Origin: Chrysogorgia sp. JL179-B06
Taxonomy: Eukaryota > Cnidaria > Anthozoa > Scleralcyonacea > Chrysogorgiidae
DNA: 64,000 nt
Reading direction: 5' to 3'
Assembly (NCBI GenBank): GCA_035772405.1
Contig: JAYKKM010000263.1
Location: forward strand, 4,126,001-4,190,000
Position numbers and translations under genes: made by a program. Below the pieces are notes generated by a model, which was not told where the DNA came from, did no database searches, and saw only the letters and a program-made list of their open reading frames with translations. Positions 20,608-28,200 of this stretch are shown here, piece by piece. The first letter of the stretch is position 1; the number at the start of each line of letters is the position of its first letter.

Positions 20608-21162
20608 TTACATAACTTTCTGTTGTTTTTGTGTTTTTATTTTACATTCTATTTTATTTTCTAGAAATGCAACAAGTGCTTTCCCTATTCTTCCATTTCC
20701 ATCGGAAAAAGGATGAATGGTTTCAAAAATAAAATAAATCAAAACTGATATATTTTTTCTTTTAGAGTTTTTTACGTAAAATTCATCTAAATGTTCCATA
20801 TATTGTTGAATATATAAAGGATCAATCCCCTCATGAAATCCAACAAATCTTTTTTTTTTACTGTAATGTCCAGCATTCGTTAAATGGACCATAGATATTT
20901 CATGAATAGTTTTACAACATTCACTTATTTTTCATTTTTTTTCCATATAAAATTTTCGAAGGGCAAAAACAAAATCTCCCACATCTCATCCAAAATTCTT
21001 TTTTCATTTTCTTCGTCTTCTTCCATTCGTATAACATCATACGCAAACACTTTAAATTTTATACAGTCTTTTATTTCCTTTTTTTTTTTACATACACGTT
21101 TGTTCACTAATACTTTTATAAAAATTATCCCAATTAACATTCGATTCAGTCATTTCATACAT
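20608..21162 (-). pseudogene. Fic (AMPylase-type) protein, frameshifted
   Basis: The 94-aa C-terminal piece (20,608-20,892) carries the full Fic motif HPFSDGNGRIGK with catalytic His, preceded by VGFHEGIDPLYIQQYMEHLD, the family's usual flap/helix region. Pieces in other frames extend upstream: one at 20,925-21,085 and a start MYEMTESNVNW at 21,162, with indels near 20,925 and 21,080 in A-rich runs. Fic proteins transfer AMP or related groups to Tyr/Thr/Ser of target proteins. No inhibitory (S/T)xxxE(G/N) helix is certain. It lies upstream of the integrase unit and reads the same way. Confidence 0.8.
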
Positions 21163-21228
21163 AGGGTTGTATGCAGCTAAATTATAATTCAATGTTGTTT
21201 TTATATATATTTTTATCATATAAAATAA

Positions 21229-21668
21229 TTATATTACATCTTCCTCAAGCATTATTACATTTGCAAATATTTTCTCTTTACACTTAAATTCTCCTATAAT
21301 TCCCCCATAATCTCGCTTAACACCCACAGAATGATTAACTTGGGTGTGATTTTCATTTAAAACATAATTACTTTTGTTTAAAATACTTAATTTCAAAGGA
21401 TCAAACTCAAAAAAATAACTTTTACTCTTACAATTTTTATACCGACATTTACCAAAGGATACTTTACCCTTTTTATATAATGTATAAAATCCAAAAAAAC
21501 ATATCTAATATTTTTTTCAGAAAGACCTTTTTTTTGTCTATTGAATAAACTTCCTATAGGGTTATGTTCACGACAATAAAATATAAAACATGAAGTGAAC
21601 ATGATAAGATTTTTAATTGAACTACAATAAGCATAAGAATTGAAAATACTAGGTGCTACCATTAACAA
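21229..21668 (-). pseudogene. Unrecognised viral protein, possible FLYWCH-like Cys/His part, frameshifted
   Basis: The first frame (start 21,668) runs to about 21,460. After an indel the next frame continues to a TAA at 21,229-21,231. The C-terminal part has FGKCRYKNCKSKSYFF then NENHTQVNHSVG, i.e. Cys-x4-Cys and two His separated by five residues. That order resembles FLYWCH or WRKY-type DNA-binding fingers, but conserved aromatic residues are not complete, so this is a weak guess. The N-terminal part is hydrophobic and Cys-rich. Confidence 0.35.
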
Positions 21669-21693
21669 ATAAATATTTAAAAAAAGAGCAAAA

Positions 21694-22135
21694 TCACCTT
21701 TTCTGGCTATGTATGTGGTTAAATTTGCTTACTAAACTTTCTTTTCCAAAACCCAGGGTATAAGATAAGTATTTTCTTTCAAAGGTTAGATTTTGTACAA
21801 AATATGTATAATGATACTTATCATTGGTTTTTAAACATTGAAATAAATCTGAGTCGTGGCTTTCAAGGGGTAATACAATATATAATTCCTTAAAACAATC
21901 GGGGAATGAAAAAAAAACTACAGCATAACGTGTCTGATTCAACTAGTATAGTACGTTGTTCAAGCCATGATCTCTTCAAGGAATATTTTCTTTGACTTGC
22001 TTGTAAATTCGGGATCATATAAGAGAAACGATCTTCTAGAATAAAATAGGATTCCATTCCACGGTTTGCCTTGAGTTTTTTCATATTGACTATATAGCTT
22101 TCTTCACGTGGGTGAATGTTTTCACAATTCATCAT
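21694..22135 (-). pseudogene. Unrecognised accessory protein in two frames
   Basis: The ATG at 22,135 (MMNCENIHPREES) opens a frame that changes near 21,930 into the frame 21,694-21,942, which begins NQTRYAVVFFSFPDCFKEL. The two pieces overlap by about 50 bases, suggesting one ~140-aa gene with one indel. Segments YFILEDRFSY and ELYIVLPLESHDSDLF resemble the accessory-family pattern described for genes at 22.4-27.4 kb, with Asp-x-Asp-rich turns. Function is unknown. Confidence 0.35.
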
Positions 22136-22367
22136 GGGACATATTTTCCCCGATAATAATCAAATAATCCACATAACCAAAATAAATATCCAATTTCTCC
22201 TTGGTTAAAATATTGAAAATAAAGAACAACTCTTAAAATTGTTTCAATCATATTGCTGTGATTTGAAATGTCATATTTTTTACTCTTTATATAGCTTGCA
22301 AATTCATTAAGCTAAATAAACATTTTGTTTTCTGGTTCATTCTTCAGTTGAATCTCATGCAAGCAAT

Positions 22368-22622
22368 ATGTCAAAACCCAAACAGTATGATCTTCACTAT
22401 CTTAAAGAAAATTGTCGAAATCAAACATTTATTGTACGTAAATGTGAACAAGTCCTAAATCCATGCTTTCCTATGAATCGATTATATATAAATTTGGAAG
22501 TTATGGAGTATGCAGAAAATAAAAAGCTTAATTATAAACAATATATAACAACATATGTGGCAGGAGATTGTGGTATACATAATTTCATAGATCAAAAAGT
22601 GTATATAAATTCTTTTTTTTAA
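22368..22622 (+). CDS. Accessory-family protein (84 aa)
   Basis: Intact. It shows the two blocks that recur in this region: HYLKENCRNQTFIV (aromatic-x-Leu then Asn/Asp-Cys) and KQYITTYVAGD followed by FIDQKVYIN. A possible TATA box (tttatatagc, about 22,287) lies 80 bases upstream. No known domain. Compared with its relatives it is short and may lack an N-terminal part. Confidence 0.45.
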   Translation: MSKPKQYDLHYLKENCRNQTFIVRKCEQVLNPCFPMNRLYINLEVMEYAENKKLNYKQYITTYVAGDCGIHNFIDQKVYINSFF

Positions 22623-22648
22623 ATAAAAAACGCTTTTCTCGATTTATT

Positions 22649-22858
22649 TCAAATATTTAATTCATTAAAATTATTACATAATTCCCCACAAGAATTTAAA
22701 TATACATGTAGTTGCAACATAGATTTATCAACATGTATTTTATTTATTAATGTTACAATATAATTTCCATTACTGGTACCATAAATCACATTAAGTACAG
22801 ATAATATATTTTCATCTTTAATAAGAACTAAATAAAGCTCTTGACCATCAATTTTCAC
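22649..22858 (-). CDS. Accessory-family protein (69 aa)
   Basis: Convergent with the 22,368 gene, 26 bases apart. It has ELYLVLIKDENI and NGNYIVTLINKIHVD then LQLHVYLN, fitting the family's second block. The N-terminal Cys block is replaced by ELYLVL. Codon use is like the rest of the AT-rich accessory region. Function unknown. Confidence 0.38.
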   Translation of the reverse strand: MKIDGQELYLVLIKDENILSVLNVIYGTSNGNYIVTLINKIHVDKSMLQLHVYLNSCGELCNNFNELNI

Positions 22859-22902
22859 GAAAATGATAATTTACTATCATGTCTCCTTACATTTACCTAA
22901 AT

Positions 22903-23334
22903 TTACATAAATCTTGAATCCTTACATTTACCATACAAAAACGTTTTTGAATAACATGGGATATTATTTATCTCAAAACAATCAAGGGTCGAAATTAACG
23001 TGGGTAATCTCGGTTCTCTATCAATAAATACTACATGTTTTCCCACTAACTGATCATAAAATGCCATAGCCCAGCTAAAACTGGTTATTAAAAATCTATA
23101 TCTTTTTCCACCATATCGTTTCCGAAATATAGATTGTTCATTTTTATCTTCCACATAAATGTTAAAATATTTATAATCATAATCAGCACATCTAAACTGA
23201 TAGGGGTGCTCTCTCCATTCCAAAAAATAAAACGTTGAATCTCGTGTTTTTTCTATCTCAAACAATTCAGCATGTGATAAATATTGAATGTTGGGGTAAA
23301 GAATTTCATCAAAATCACGCTCTCGTACAGCCAT
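22903..23334 (-). CDS. Accessory-family protein (143 aa)
   Basis: Intact, ATG at 23,334. The N-terminus MAVRERDFDEILYPNIQYL is charged. The middle has FYFLEWREHPYQFRC and KRYRFLITSFSW, and the end KHVVFIDREPRL. The order aromatic-Leu block, then Tyr-x-hydrophobic strand, then VVFID matches the other family members, with Trp replacing the usual Cys. One of the longest intact members, so a good reference for searches. Confidence 0.48.
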   Translation of the reverse strand: MAVRERDFDEILYPNIQYLSHAELFEIEKTRDSTFYFLEWREHPYQFRCADYDYKYFNIYVEDKNEQSIFRKRYGGKRYRFLITSFSWAMAFYDQLVGKHVVFIDREPRLPTLISTLDCFEINNIPCYSKTFLYGKCKDSRFM

Positions 23335-23370
23335 TTAAATCTTTTAAAAAAAATTTCAACGTCTTTTCTT

Positions 23371-23583
23371 CTATTCGTGTCCTATTTCCACTGAAACATT
23401 CACTGTATATTTCCACCGTATATTTAACTTGTTTAACAACCAACGTTTAAAACTGTTTAGTCTAGAAAGTTTTAATTCATCTGGATGAATCATACACGGG
23501 TATTTGTTAATACATCTTCCACAAGGATGTTTGTTATAATATAATCTTTCAAATCGTTCATCTGCTGTTTCTTTACGTTCCAT
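23371..23583 (-). CDS. Small Cys-rich protein with CGRC motif (70 aa)
   Basis: The ORF starts MERKETADERFERLYY. The core RLYYNKHPCGRCINKYPCMI contains a Cys-x2-Cys...Cys cluster, followed by a helix SFKRWLLNKLNI. A frameshifted relative lies next to it at 23,671-23,866 with the same order of motifs. Metal binding is likely from the Cys spacing. It follows directly upstream of the 22,903 gene on the same strand (36 bases). Confidence 0.5.
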   Translation of the reverse strand: MERKETADERFERLYYNKHPCGRCINKYPCMIHPDELKLSRLNSFKRWLLNKLNIRWKYTVNVSVEIGHE

Positions 23584-23670
23584 TGTCTAACAAATATAAA
23601 AACTTTTTTTTTTTTTACTCTTATTTATACTTTTTTCTTCTTTTTTTTTATGGATTTTTCTTTAAATCTT

Positions 23671-23866
23671 TTAACAACATATCTTCTTTAACATCCATCT
23701 CTTTAATCTACAACAACGTGTTTTTTTTGGATCTTTCCTCGGTGTATAATTCGCACACACTTCCCCACACATATTTCCGTTAAGACATTGTCCACAGGGA
23801 TATTTTGAATAGAATAATCTACTGTTTCCACGGTTTCCATGATATTTTGTAAAACCCTTTTTTTAC
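23671..23866 (-). pseudogene. Degenerate paralog of the neighbouring CGRC protein
   Basis: This minus frame is open from 23,866 to a TAA at 23,671 but has no ATG. It contains SRLFYSKYPCGQCLNGNMCG and then CCRLKRWMLKKI, aligning residue for residue with RLYYNKHPCGRC and SFKRWLLNKL of the adjacent gene. Direct tandem duplication followed by loss of the start is the simplest reading. Extra Cys residues here could form a second metal site. Confidence 0.5.
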
Positions 23867-24026
23867 ATTTTTATTTATATCCTAATAAAATTTATTTTGA
23901 TTTTTTTCTATAATTTTTTTATTTTAGAATATCGGTTTTTTTAATTTTGATTTTTTTCTTGAAATTTTATTAGGATATCTGTCTTTTTTAATTTTGATTT
24001 TTCTTTTTATATTTTTTTTTATAAAA

Positions 24027-24038
24027 AAATATATATAA
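24027..24038 (+). promoter_or_regulatory. TATA box for the 24,071 gene
   Basis: The sequence tatatataaacg lies 33-44 bases before the ATG. Similar TATA-plus-purine motifs precede other plus-strand accessory genes: tatataaaacgttgt before 26,908 and atatatataagat before 25,747. The shared 'tatataaa(a)cg' core suggests a common promoter class within the element. This is motif reading only. Confidence 0.4.
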
Positions 24039-24070
24039 ACGCGTTACCCACATGTTAAACGTTATTGTGA

Positions 24071-24427
24071 ATGATGTCAGATTCACATGTACCATATCGT
24101 GATTGTGATGAACATGACCAAAAAAGATATCAAAGAATAACTGCTGACGACTTTAACCCCTACTTTGAAGAAGGAGATAACTATTATGCAAGTCGTTTTC
24201 TAGCAAAAGAATTACCCCACTTTACCTATGTTGTAAAGAAATGTCGATATACGGCATTTTGCAATTGTATTGAAGATATACCCTTAACACCTCCTCAAGC
24301 ATATAACTTAGCTCTGGAAGTTAAAAAGAAACATGAACATGAAAATGATGAATGGAATTGTGCATGTCTGGGTGAAAACATAACAACAATTGTTGACTAT
24401 GATGCTTCTGATCTTTTAGAAAAATAA
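24071..24427 (+). CDS. Unrecognised 118-aa accessory protein
   Basis: Intact, with tandem ATGs (MMSDS). Acidic overall, with several Cys (DCDEHD, KKCRYTAFCNC, NCACLG) and a His/Glu stretch KKKHEHENDEWN. The block HFTYVVKKCRYTAF loosely resembles the first family block. A good TATA box (tatatataaacg, about 24,027-24,038) lies about 35 bases upstream of the ATG. Function unknown. Confidence 0.5.
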   Translation: MMSDSHVPYRDCDEHDQKRYQRITADDFNPYFEEGDNYYASRFLAKELPHFTYVVKKCRYTAFCNCIEDIPLTPPQAYNLALEVKKKHEHENDEWNCACLGENITTIVDYDASDLLEK

Positions 24428-24732
24428 ATTAAACTAATAATAGATTCTAATAATTTGATGAAAGCTGTAGCATATACTCAATAAAAACTTTTTTTTAAAA
24501 AAAAAATTCGTGTTTTTTATTTATTATATATATAAGATTACATATTTGATTTAATCATATTGATATCTAGAACAAGATGAATCAAGGACAAGATCTTTTA
24601 CTCAATAATTCCACAACAAATTAATTTTTAAAAATATTAATTTTTCTTGTAATAAAAATTTTTACAAAAAATAAAACTCGATATTTTTTCTGTTTCTAAC
24701 TTTCAATCACAAGTTTTTTTATTTTAAAAACA

Positions 24733-25098
24733 TTACAAAGAAAAAAAAAATTGTTTCCCTCTACCCCTATGGTCAATGAAATTGTAAGGTTTAATGTTTA
24801 ATATAGGTGTTGAGTTTGCTAATTTTACACTATTATTATTAATATTTATATATTTTCCCTTCAATGATGATAAGAGGTTCTGTAAATTATCCTCCGTAGC
24901 CCCAAACGCGTCTACTATCAACAATTTGAAATATCGAGGTCCCTGACAATCTTTCAGATATAAATAATATCCATATCTTAAACACGAGGGAATCACAGGT
25001 TCGTAGTTTACTAATTGTATGGGTTCAGCATGATAATAAAATGTAAGATAATCATGAGATTCACATTCTCCAAAATCAATCATTGATCGCAACCACAT
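24733..25098 (-). CDS. Accessory-family protein (about 121 aa)
   Basis: I prefer the start MWLRSMIDFGECE (25,098); the frame is open to 25,188 but that leader is hydrophobic and crosses the opposing gene's promoter. It has GYYLYLKDCQGPRYF (first block with Asp-Cys), LLIVDAFGATEDNLQNLL and KGKYININ. The last ~40 residues differ from relatives. It is divergent from the zinc-ribbon gene at 25,215, sharing about 115 bases of upstream DNA. Confidence 0.5.
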   Translation of the reverse strand: MWLRSMIDFGECESHDYLTFYYHAEPIQLVNYEPVIPSCLRYGYYLYLKDCQGPRYFKLLIVDAFGATEDNLQNLLSSLKGKYININNNSVKLANSTPILNIKPYNFIDHRGRGKQFFFSL

Positions 25099-25214
25099 GT
25101 TGAAAAAATAATAGAAAAATATATTTGATACCCTGCTTTTATAGTCGCAAAATCTATAAAAGTAGGTTGTCAAACATAAAATTTTCACAAAACGTCCAAA
25201 AAAATATTGTCAAG

Positions 25215-25418
25215 ATGGTATATTGCAGTTTCTGTTATTGTGAAGTGAATTCCTTCTATCATTTTTTCATGCATTACAGATATAAAGAATGCTTTGTAAA
25301 CCATCATTATTGTTATTTTTGTAAACAGAATTACGGACGACTTATCTATAGTAAAATAGTTGATCTATGTGAATGTGATGATAGAATACAAAGATGGAAA
25401 AAAACTTATTTGGATTAA
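25215..25418 (+). CDS. Zinc-ribbon-like protein, copy A (67 aa)
   Basis: I chose the start MVYCSF because similarity to copy B begins there. It has Cys-x2-Cys (CSFC), His/Cys residues in the middle, HYCYFCK and a final CECDDRIQRW. Copy B (26,124-26,384, opposite strand) has the same order: CSHC, HYCRICK, CYCDDRLARW. The set of conserved Cys/His suggests two zinc sites. I know no named family with this exact layout. It is paired divergently with an accessory-family gene. Confidence 0.6.
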   Translation: MVYCSFCYCEVNSFYHFFMHYRYKECFVNHHYCYFCKQNYGRLIYSKIVDLCECDDRIQRWKKTYLD

Positions 25419-25746
25419 TAAAATTTTTTTTAAATACATCGTCTGCCATTTCCAATATGATTATAATTCGGATGATCTTTTTTCCATCCTCCTTTTTGAA
25501 TTTTTTTTAGAACGTCGTCGTTTTCGTATTCGTTTTTTTATTTTCGTTGTCGATTTTTTTATACAACTCCTACACTTCATTTTTATGTTAACTGAAGTAC
25601 GACAAGCAATGCTTTATTAAAAAAAAAAGAAAAAACCTATTTATACTGTTATATCTGTTTTTGATTTTTTTTTTATATCTTTTCTGAGACACATATATAT
25701 AAGATGTTTAAAACTAAAAAACTTTATCATTACTGAAAAAAAAACA

Positions 25747-26094
25747 ATGTCCGTATGTTAGTATATGTACAAATAGTATAACTTTTTTTGACACATCCAA
25801 AAATACTTTTCAGCGCTATTTATCATGTGAATCTCTTCTTAAAGAATATCCTGAATATATATATTTTGTAGAGGATTGCAAACCTGTTACAATAATTGAA
25901 ACAAAACAATGTTCTATAATAAAAAAAATGGTGTGGAACAACACCCGTATGAAGTAACCCTGAAAGTTATCAATCATGGAGAATCTGGAAAAACAATAAA
26001 AATATTATCGGAGGAAGATATTCCTCATCTTTTGCATAAAAATGTTAAGTTTATAAAAACTGACAAAGACATAATAATTCCTTCTCTTGTATAA
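25747..26094 (+). pseudogene. Accessory-family protein, frameshifted
   Basis: A TATA box (atatatataag, about 25,692) and ATG (25,747) precede a frame with one early break, then an open stretch containing EYIYFVEDCKPVTII (first family block). Near 25,905 an indel moves to the frame 25,909-26,094, with HPYEVTLKVINHGE and NVKFIKTDKD (second block). Apart from the two indels the whole family layout is kept. It is convergent with zinc-ribbon copy B. Confidence 0.45.
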
Positions 26095-26123
26095 AAAAAA
26101 GTTTTTATTGTGTATTAAAACGT

Positions 26124-26384
26124 TTATTTACAACAATCACACTTTTGTATTTTTGCATTTATCTTGTTATCTTCATCATATATATATCTTTGTCTCCATC
26201 TTGCTAATCTATCGTCACAATAACATTTATTTATCAATTTACTAAAAATTGTTCTAGTGTATTTTCTTTTACAAATTCTACAGTAATGTTCATCAACATG
26301 ACATGTTCTACATGTAAAATGCATTTCAAATTCAAATAAGAAATCAACTTCTATATCGCAGTGTGAACAAAACCCTTCGATCAT
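26124..26384 (-). CDS. Zinc-ribbon-like protein, copy B (86 aa)
   Basis: ATG at 26,384 (MIEGFCSHCD); a TTG-initiated extension to 26,402 would overlap the upstream stop. It contains CSHC, CRTCHVDEHYCRICKRKY and CYCDDRLARWRQRY, and a C-terminal KCDCC tail absent from copy A. Clear paralog of 25,215-25,418 on the opposite strand. It follows the accessory-family gene at 26,399 in one minus-strand unit, so zinc-ribbon and accessory-family genes are paired in both places. Confidence 0.6.
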   Translation of the reverse strand: MIEGFCSHCDIEVDFLFEFEMHFTCRTCHVDEHYCRICKRKYTRTIFSKLINKCYCDDRLARWRQRYIYDEDNKINAKIQKCDCCK

Positions 26385-26398
26385 CTTGTTGTCTTTTT

Positions 26399-26713
26399 TC
26401 AAACGTTCGTGGAGATGTTTCGTAATGTAACAGTTGAATCAAAATATACTTGTTCTTGCAAATTGATTACGGTGTTTCGCTTAATTATCACAAGAAAATA
26501 ATTTGAAGATACTCCCAGTTCCGTATTGAGATATGATTCTGGATTGAGATCTTTTACTACTAACCCCCGACGATCGTTACCAAAATGAATAAAATCCTCT
26601 CCCATATAAACCACAGCATAAAGCTTAGAATCCTTGCAATCACGAAATATATAAGCATCCTTATACATTTTAAGATGTAAAGGATTTATTACTTCAACAT
26701 CTGATTCTGCCAT
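26399..26713 (-). CDS. Accessory-family protein (about 104 aa)
   Basis: Start MAESDVEVINP (26,713) or 12 bases upstream. It has DAYIFRDCKDSKLYAVVYMG (first block with Asp-Cys) and SSNYFLVIIKRN then LQEQVYFDSTV (second block). It is divergent from the 26,908 gene; the ~190 bases between them hold AT-rich promoter DNA for both. Intact and therefore useful as a family reference. Confidence 0.52.
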   Translation of the reverse strand: MAESDVEVINPLHLKMYKDAYIFRDCKDSKLYAVVYMGEDFIHFGNDRRGLVVKDLNPESYLNTELGVSSNYFLVIIKRNTVINLQEQVYFDSTVTLRNISTNV

Positions 26714-26845
26714 GATTTTGATCATGATTTCTATGATATCAGTTTTTTTTATACCCTAGGTTTTTTACAAATGAAAAAAATTTTCTCAAAAAACTTTCAT
26801 ATAAATAAGCTGAAACTATTTTTTTTTCATTTTAAACACGTACTT

Positions 26846-26858
26846 ATATAAAACGTTG
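26846..26858 (+). promoter_or_regulatory. TATA box for the 26,908 gene
   Basis: The motif tatataaaacgtt lies about 50 bases before the ATG at 26,908, with a purine-rich leader (aaggaaaaacaaaaaaaa) directly before the start. It resembles the box at 24,027. Confidence 0.4.
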
Positions 26859-26907
26859 TAACAACCCAACATATCTACAAACTTAGTTTAAGGAAAAACA
26901 AAAAAAA

Positions 26908-27420
26908 ATGGCTACGAAAGAAGAAATAACGAACGACGCTTCCTATGGAGAACCCTGCCCCATAACCGCATATGGTTCCCCTCTCATATGGGACTACAAC
27001 GATAAAGGAGAAGGATATGCGTACGGGATACGTGTACGGGATACGTATACGTCCAAAGAGTTTAATTTCGATGACTTCAAACCCTTCAAACCCATTCAGG
27101 ATAATGGTGATTCTGATAGTGAAAATAGTTTGAAGACAAATTTGAGTAGTGATGAAGATGATGAAGAAGTAAAGGAGGAAGAAGTATTTACTATAAAACA
27201 AAAATATACCCGCTATGAACTTGAGACTCTTCAGTGCAATTATCCAAATCAAAAATATATTTTACAAAACTGTAAATACTTTCCCCTTAGTACGCTATCC
27301 AGGTATAAATTATAAGTGGTAGATGGGGAAAATCTTTGTCCGCAAAAATATATAACAACAATAATGCTAACTGATGATTCCATACTTAGTTCTATTAATA
27401 AAGAAATGTATTTAGATTAA
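26908..27420 (+). pseudogene. Accessory-family protein with internal TAA
   Basis: ATG at 26,908 in good context. The first 135 codons include an acidic linker (SSDEDDEEVKEEE) and then KYILQNCKYFPL (first family block). A TAA at 27,313-27,315 is followed, in the same frame, by QKYITTIMLTDD and NKEMYLD (second block) up to a TAA at 27,420. Because the second block after the stop aligns with the other members, the TAA looks like a late mutation or is read through. It is the last clear gene of the viral element. Confidence 0.5.
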
Positions 27421-28200
27421 TAAAAAAATAAAAATAGAATTTTGTTTTTCAAAAAAAAGTTATTTTATTGTGTGTTAAAGTACATTTCATCTATTTTTTT
27501 AAAAATATATTTCATCTATTGAAAAACACCAAATAATTTTTTGAGATATTGCCTCTGAAAATTTTTATCATTTTTTAAAAAAATACCGTAACTAAGGAAT
27601 ATCAGTCATTCGGCCATAAGATGGCGTCGAGGTAAGAGCTCCATGGCGGAAATTTCTATGATTAATTCTATAATCAAATTTTTTTGATTATTTTTATTTC
27701 AACATCATACAGCTCTTCCAATAAAAATAATATGGACGTTTTTTGGATGGCACGTGTAAGTATAAATCACATCGGGTGAGGTATGATGGTCGTTTATACT
27801 CAAGTTTTTTTTGACTTTTTGATATCCATCTCATGAAATTAATACGATCACCTTGATTGACCTTCCTCTCTCTCTGGTCGTCAAACTCAATGACAATCAA
27901 AAAACTGGTCGTACAACAACACCAGGTTTCATGAGATAAATAATATCAAAATTCCAAAAAACCTCTTGTATACGACCAGGTGCATACCCCCTGATTTGAT
28001 GACTGGTCGTTCTTAACAGGGTGACCACACCTTAAAAATGTTCAACCCCCCTGGAAATATGGGACTGGACTGTGCTCTGATTGGTCAATTCAAATCATTC
28101 TTGATTCTGATTGGCTTAGAGCTCGGTCCAGTCCCTAACACATTGATAATAATATATATATATTATTACTATTATGGTAAAAAGATCGGGTTTTACCTGG
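27421..28200. other. AT-rich right flank of the virus with repeated CTGGTCGT octamers
   Basis: No confident gene. A 68-codon minus ORF at 27,694-27,900 ends YYFYWKSCMMLK and might be a decayed accessory-family member. From about 27,786 to 28,010 the octamer CTGGTCGT or close forms occurs several times, mostly direct and once inverted (acgaccag, about 27,977). From about 28,060 to 28,135 gggactggac and gtccagtccc form an inverted pair. The viral terminus probably lies in this stretch, but no terminal repeat can be matched. Confidence 0.35.

Larger units (their letters stand above)
1..27420. mobile_element. Endogenous adintovirus / Polinton-like dsDNA virus (left end outside window)
   Basis: The block encodes the diagnostic set: protein-primed family B polymerase, packaging ATPase, adenain-like cysteine protease, major and minor capsid proteins and a retrovirus-like integrase. 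That combination is established for Polintons/adintoviruses. Composition is strongly AT-rich with long A/T runs, unlike the DNA to its right. Gene order is polymerase, ATPase and core-like protein on plus, then protease, capsids, integrase and Fic on minus, then an accessory block of mixed strand. Without the 6.3-kb nested insertion the visible part is about 21 kb. The right end is not marked by a recognisable terminal repeat because the left terminus is not in the window. The last credible viral gene ends near 27,420, possibly 27,900. Confidence 0.88.
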
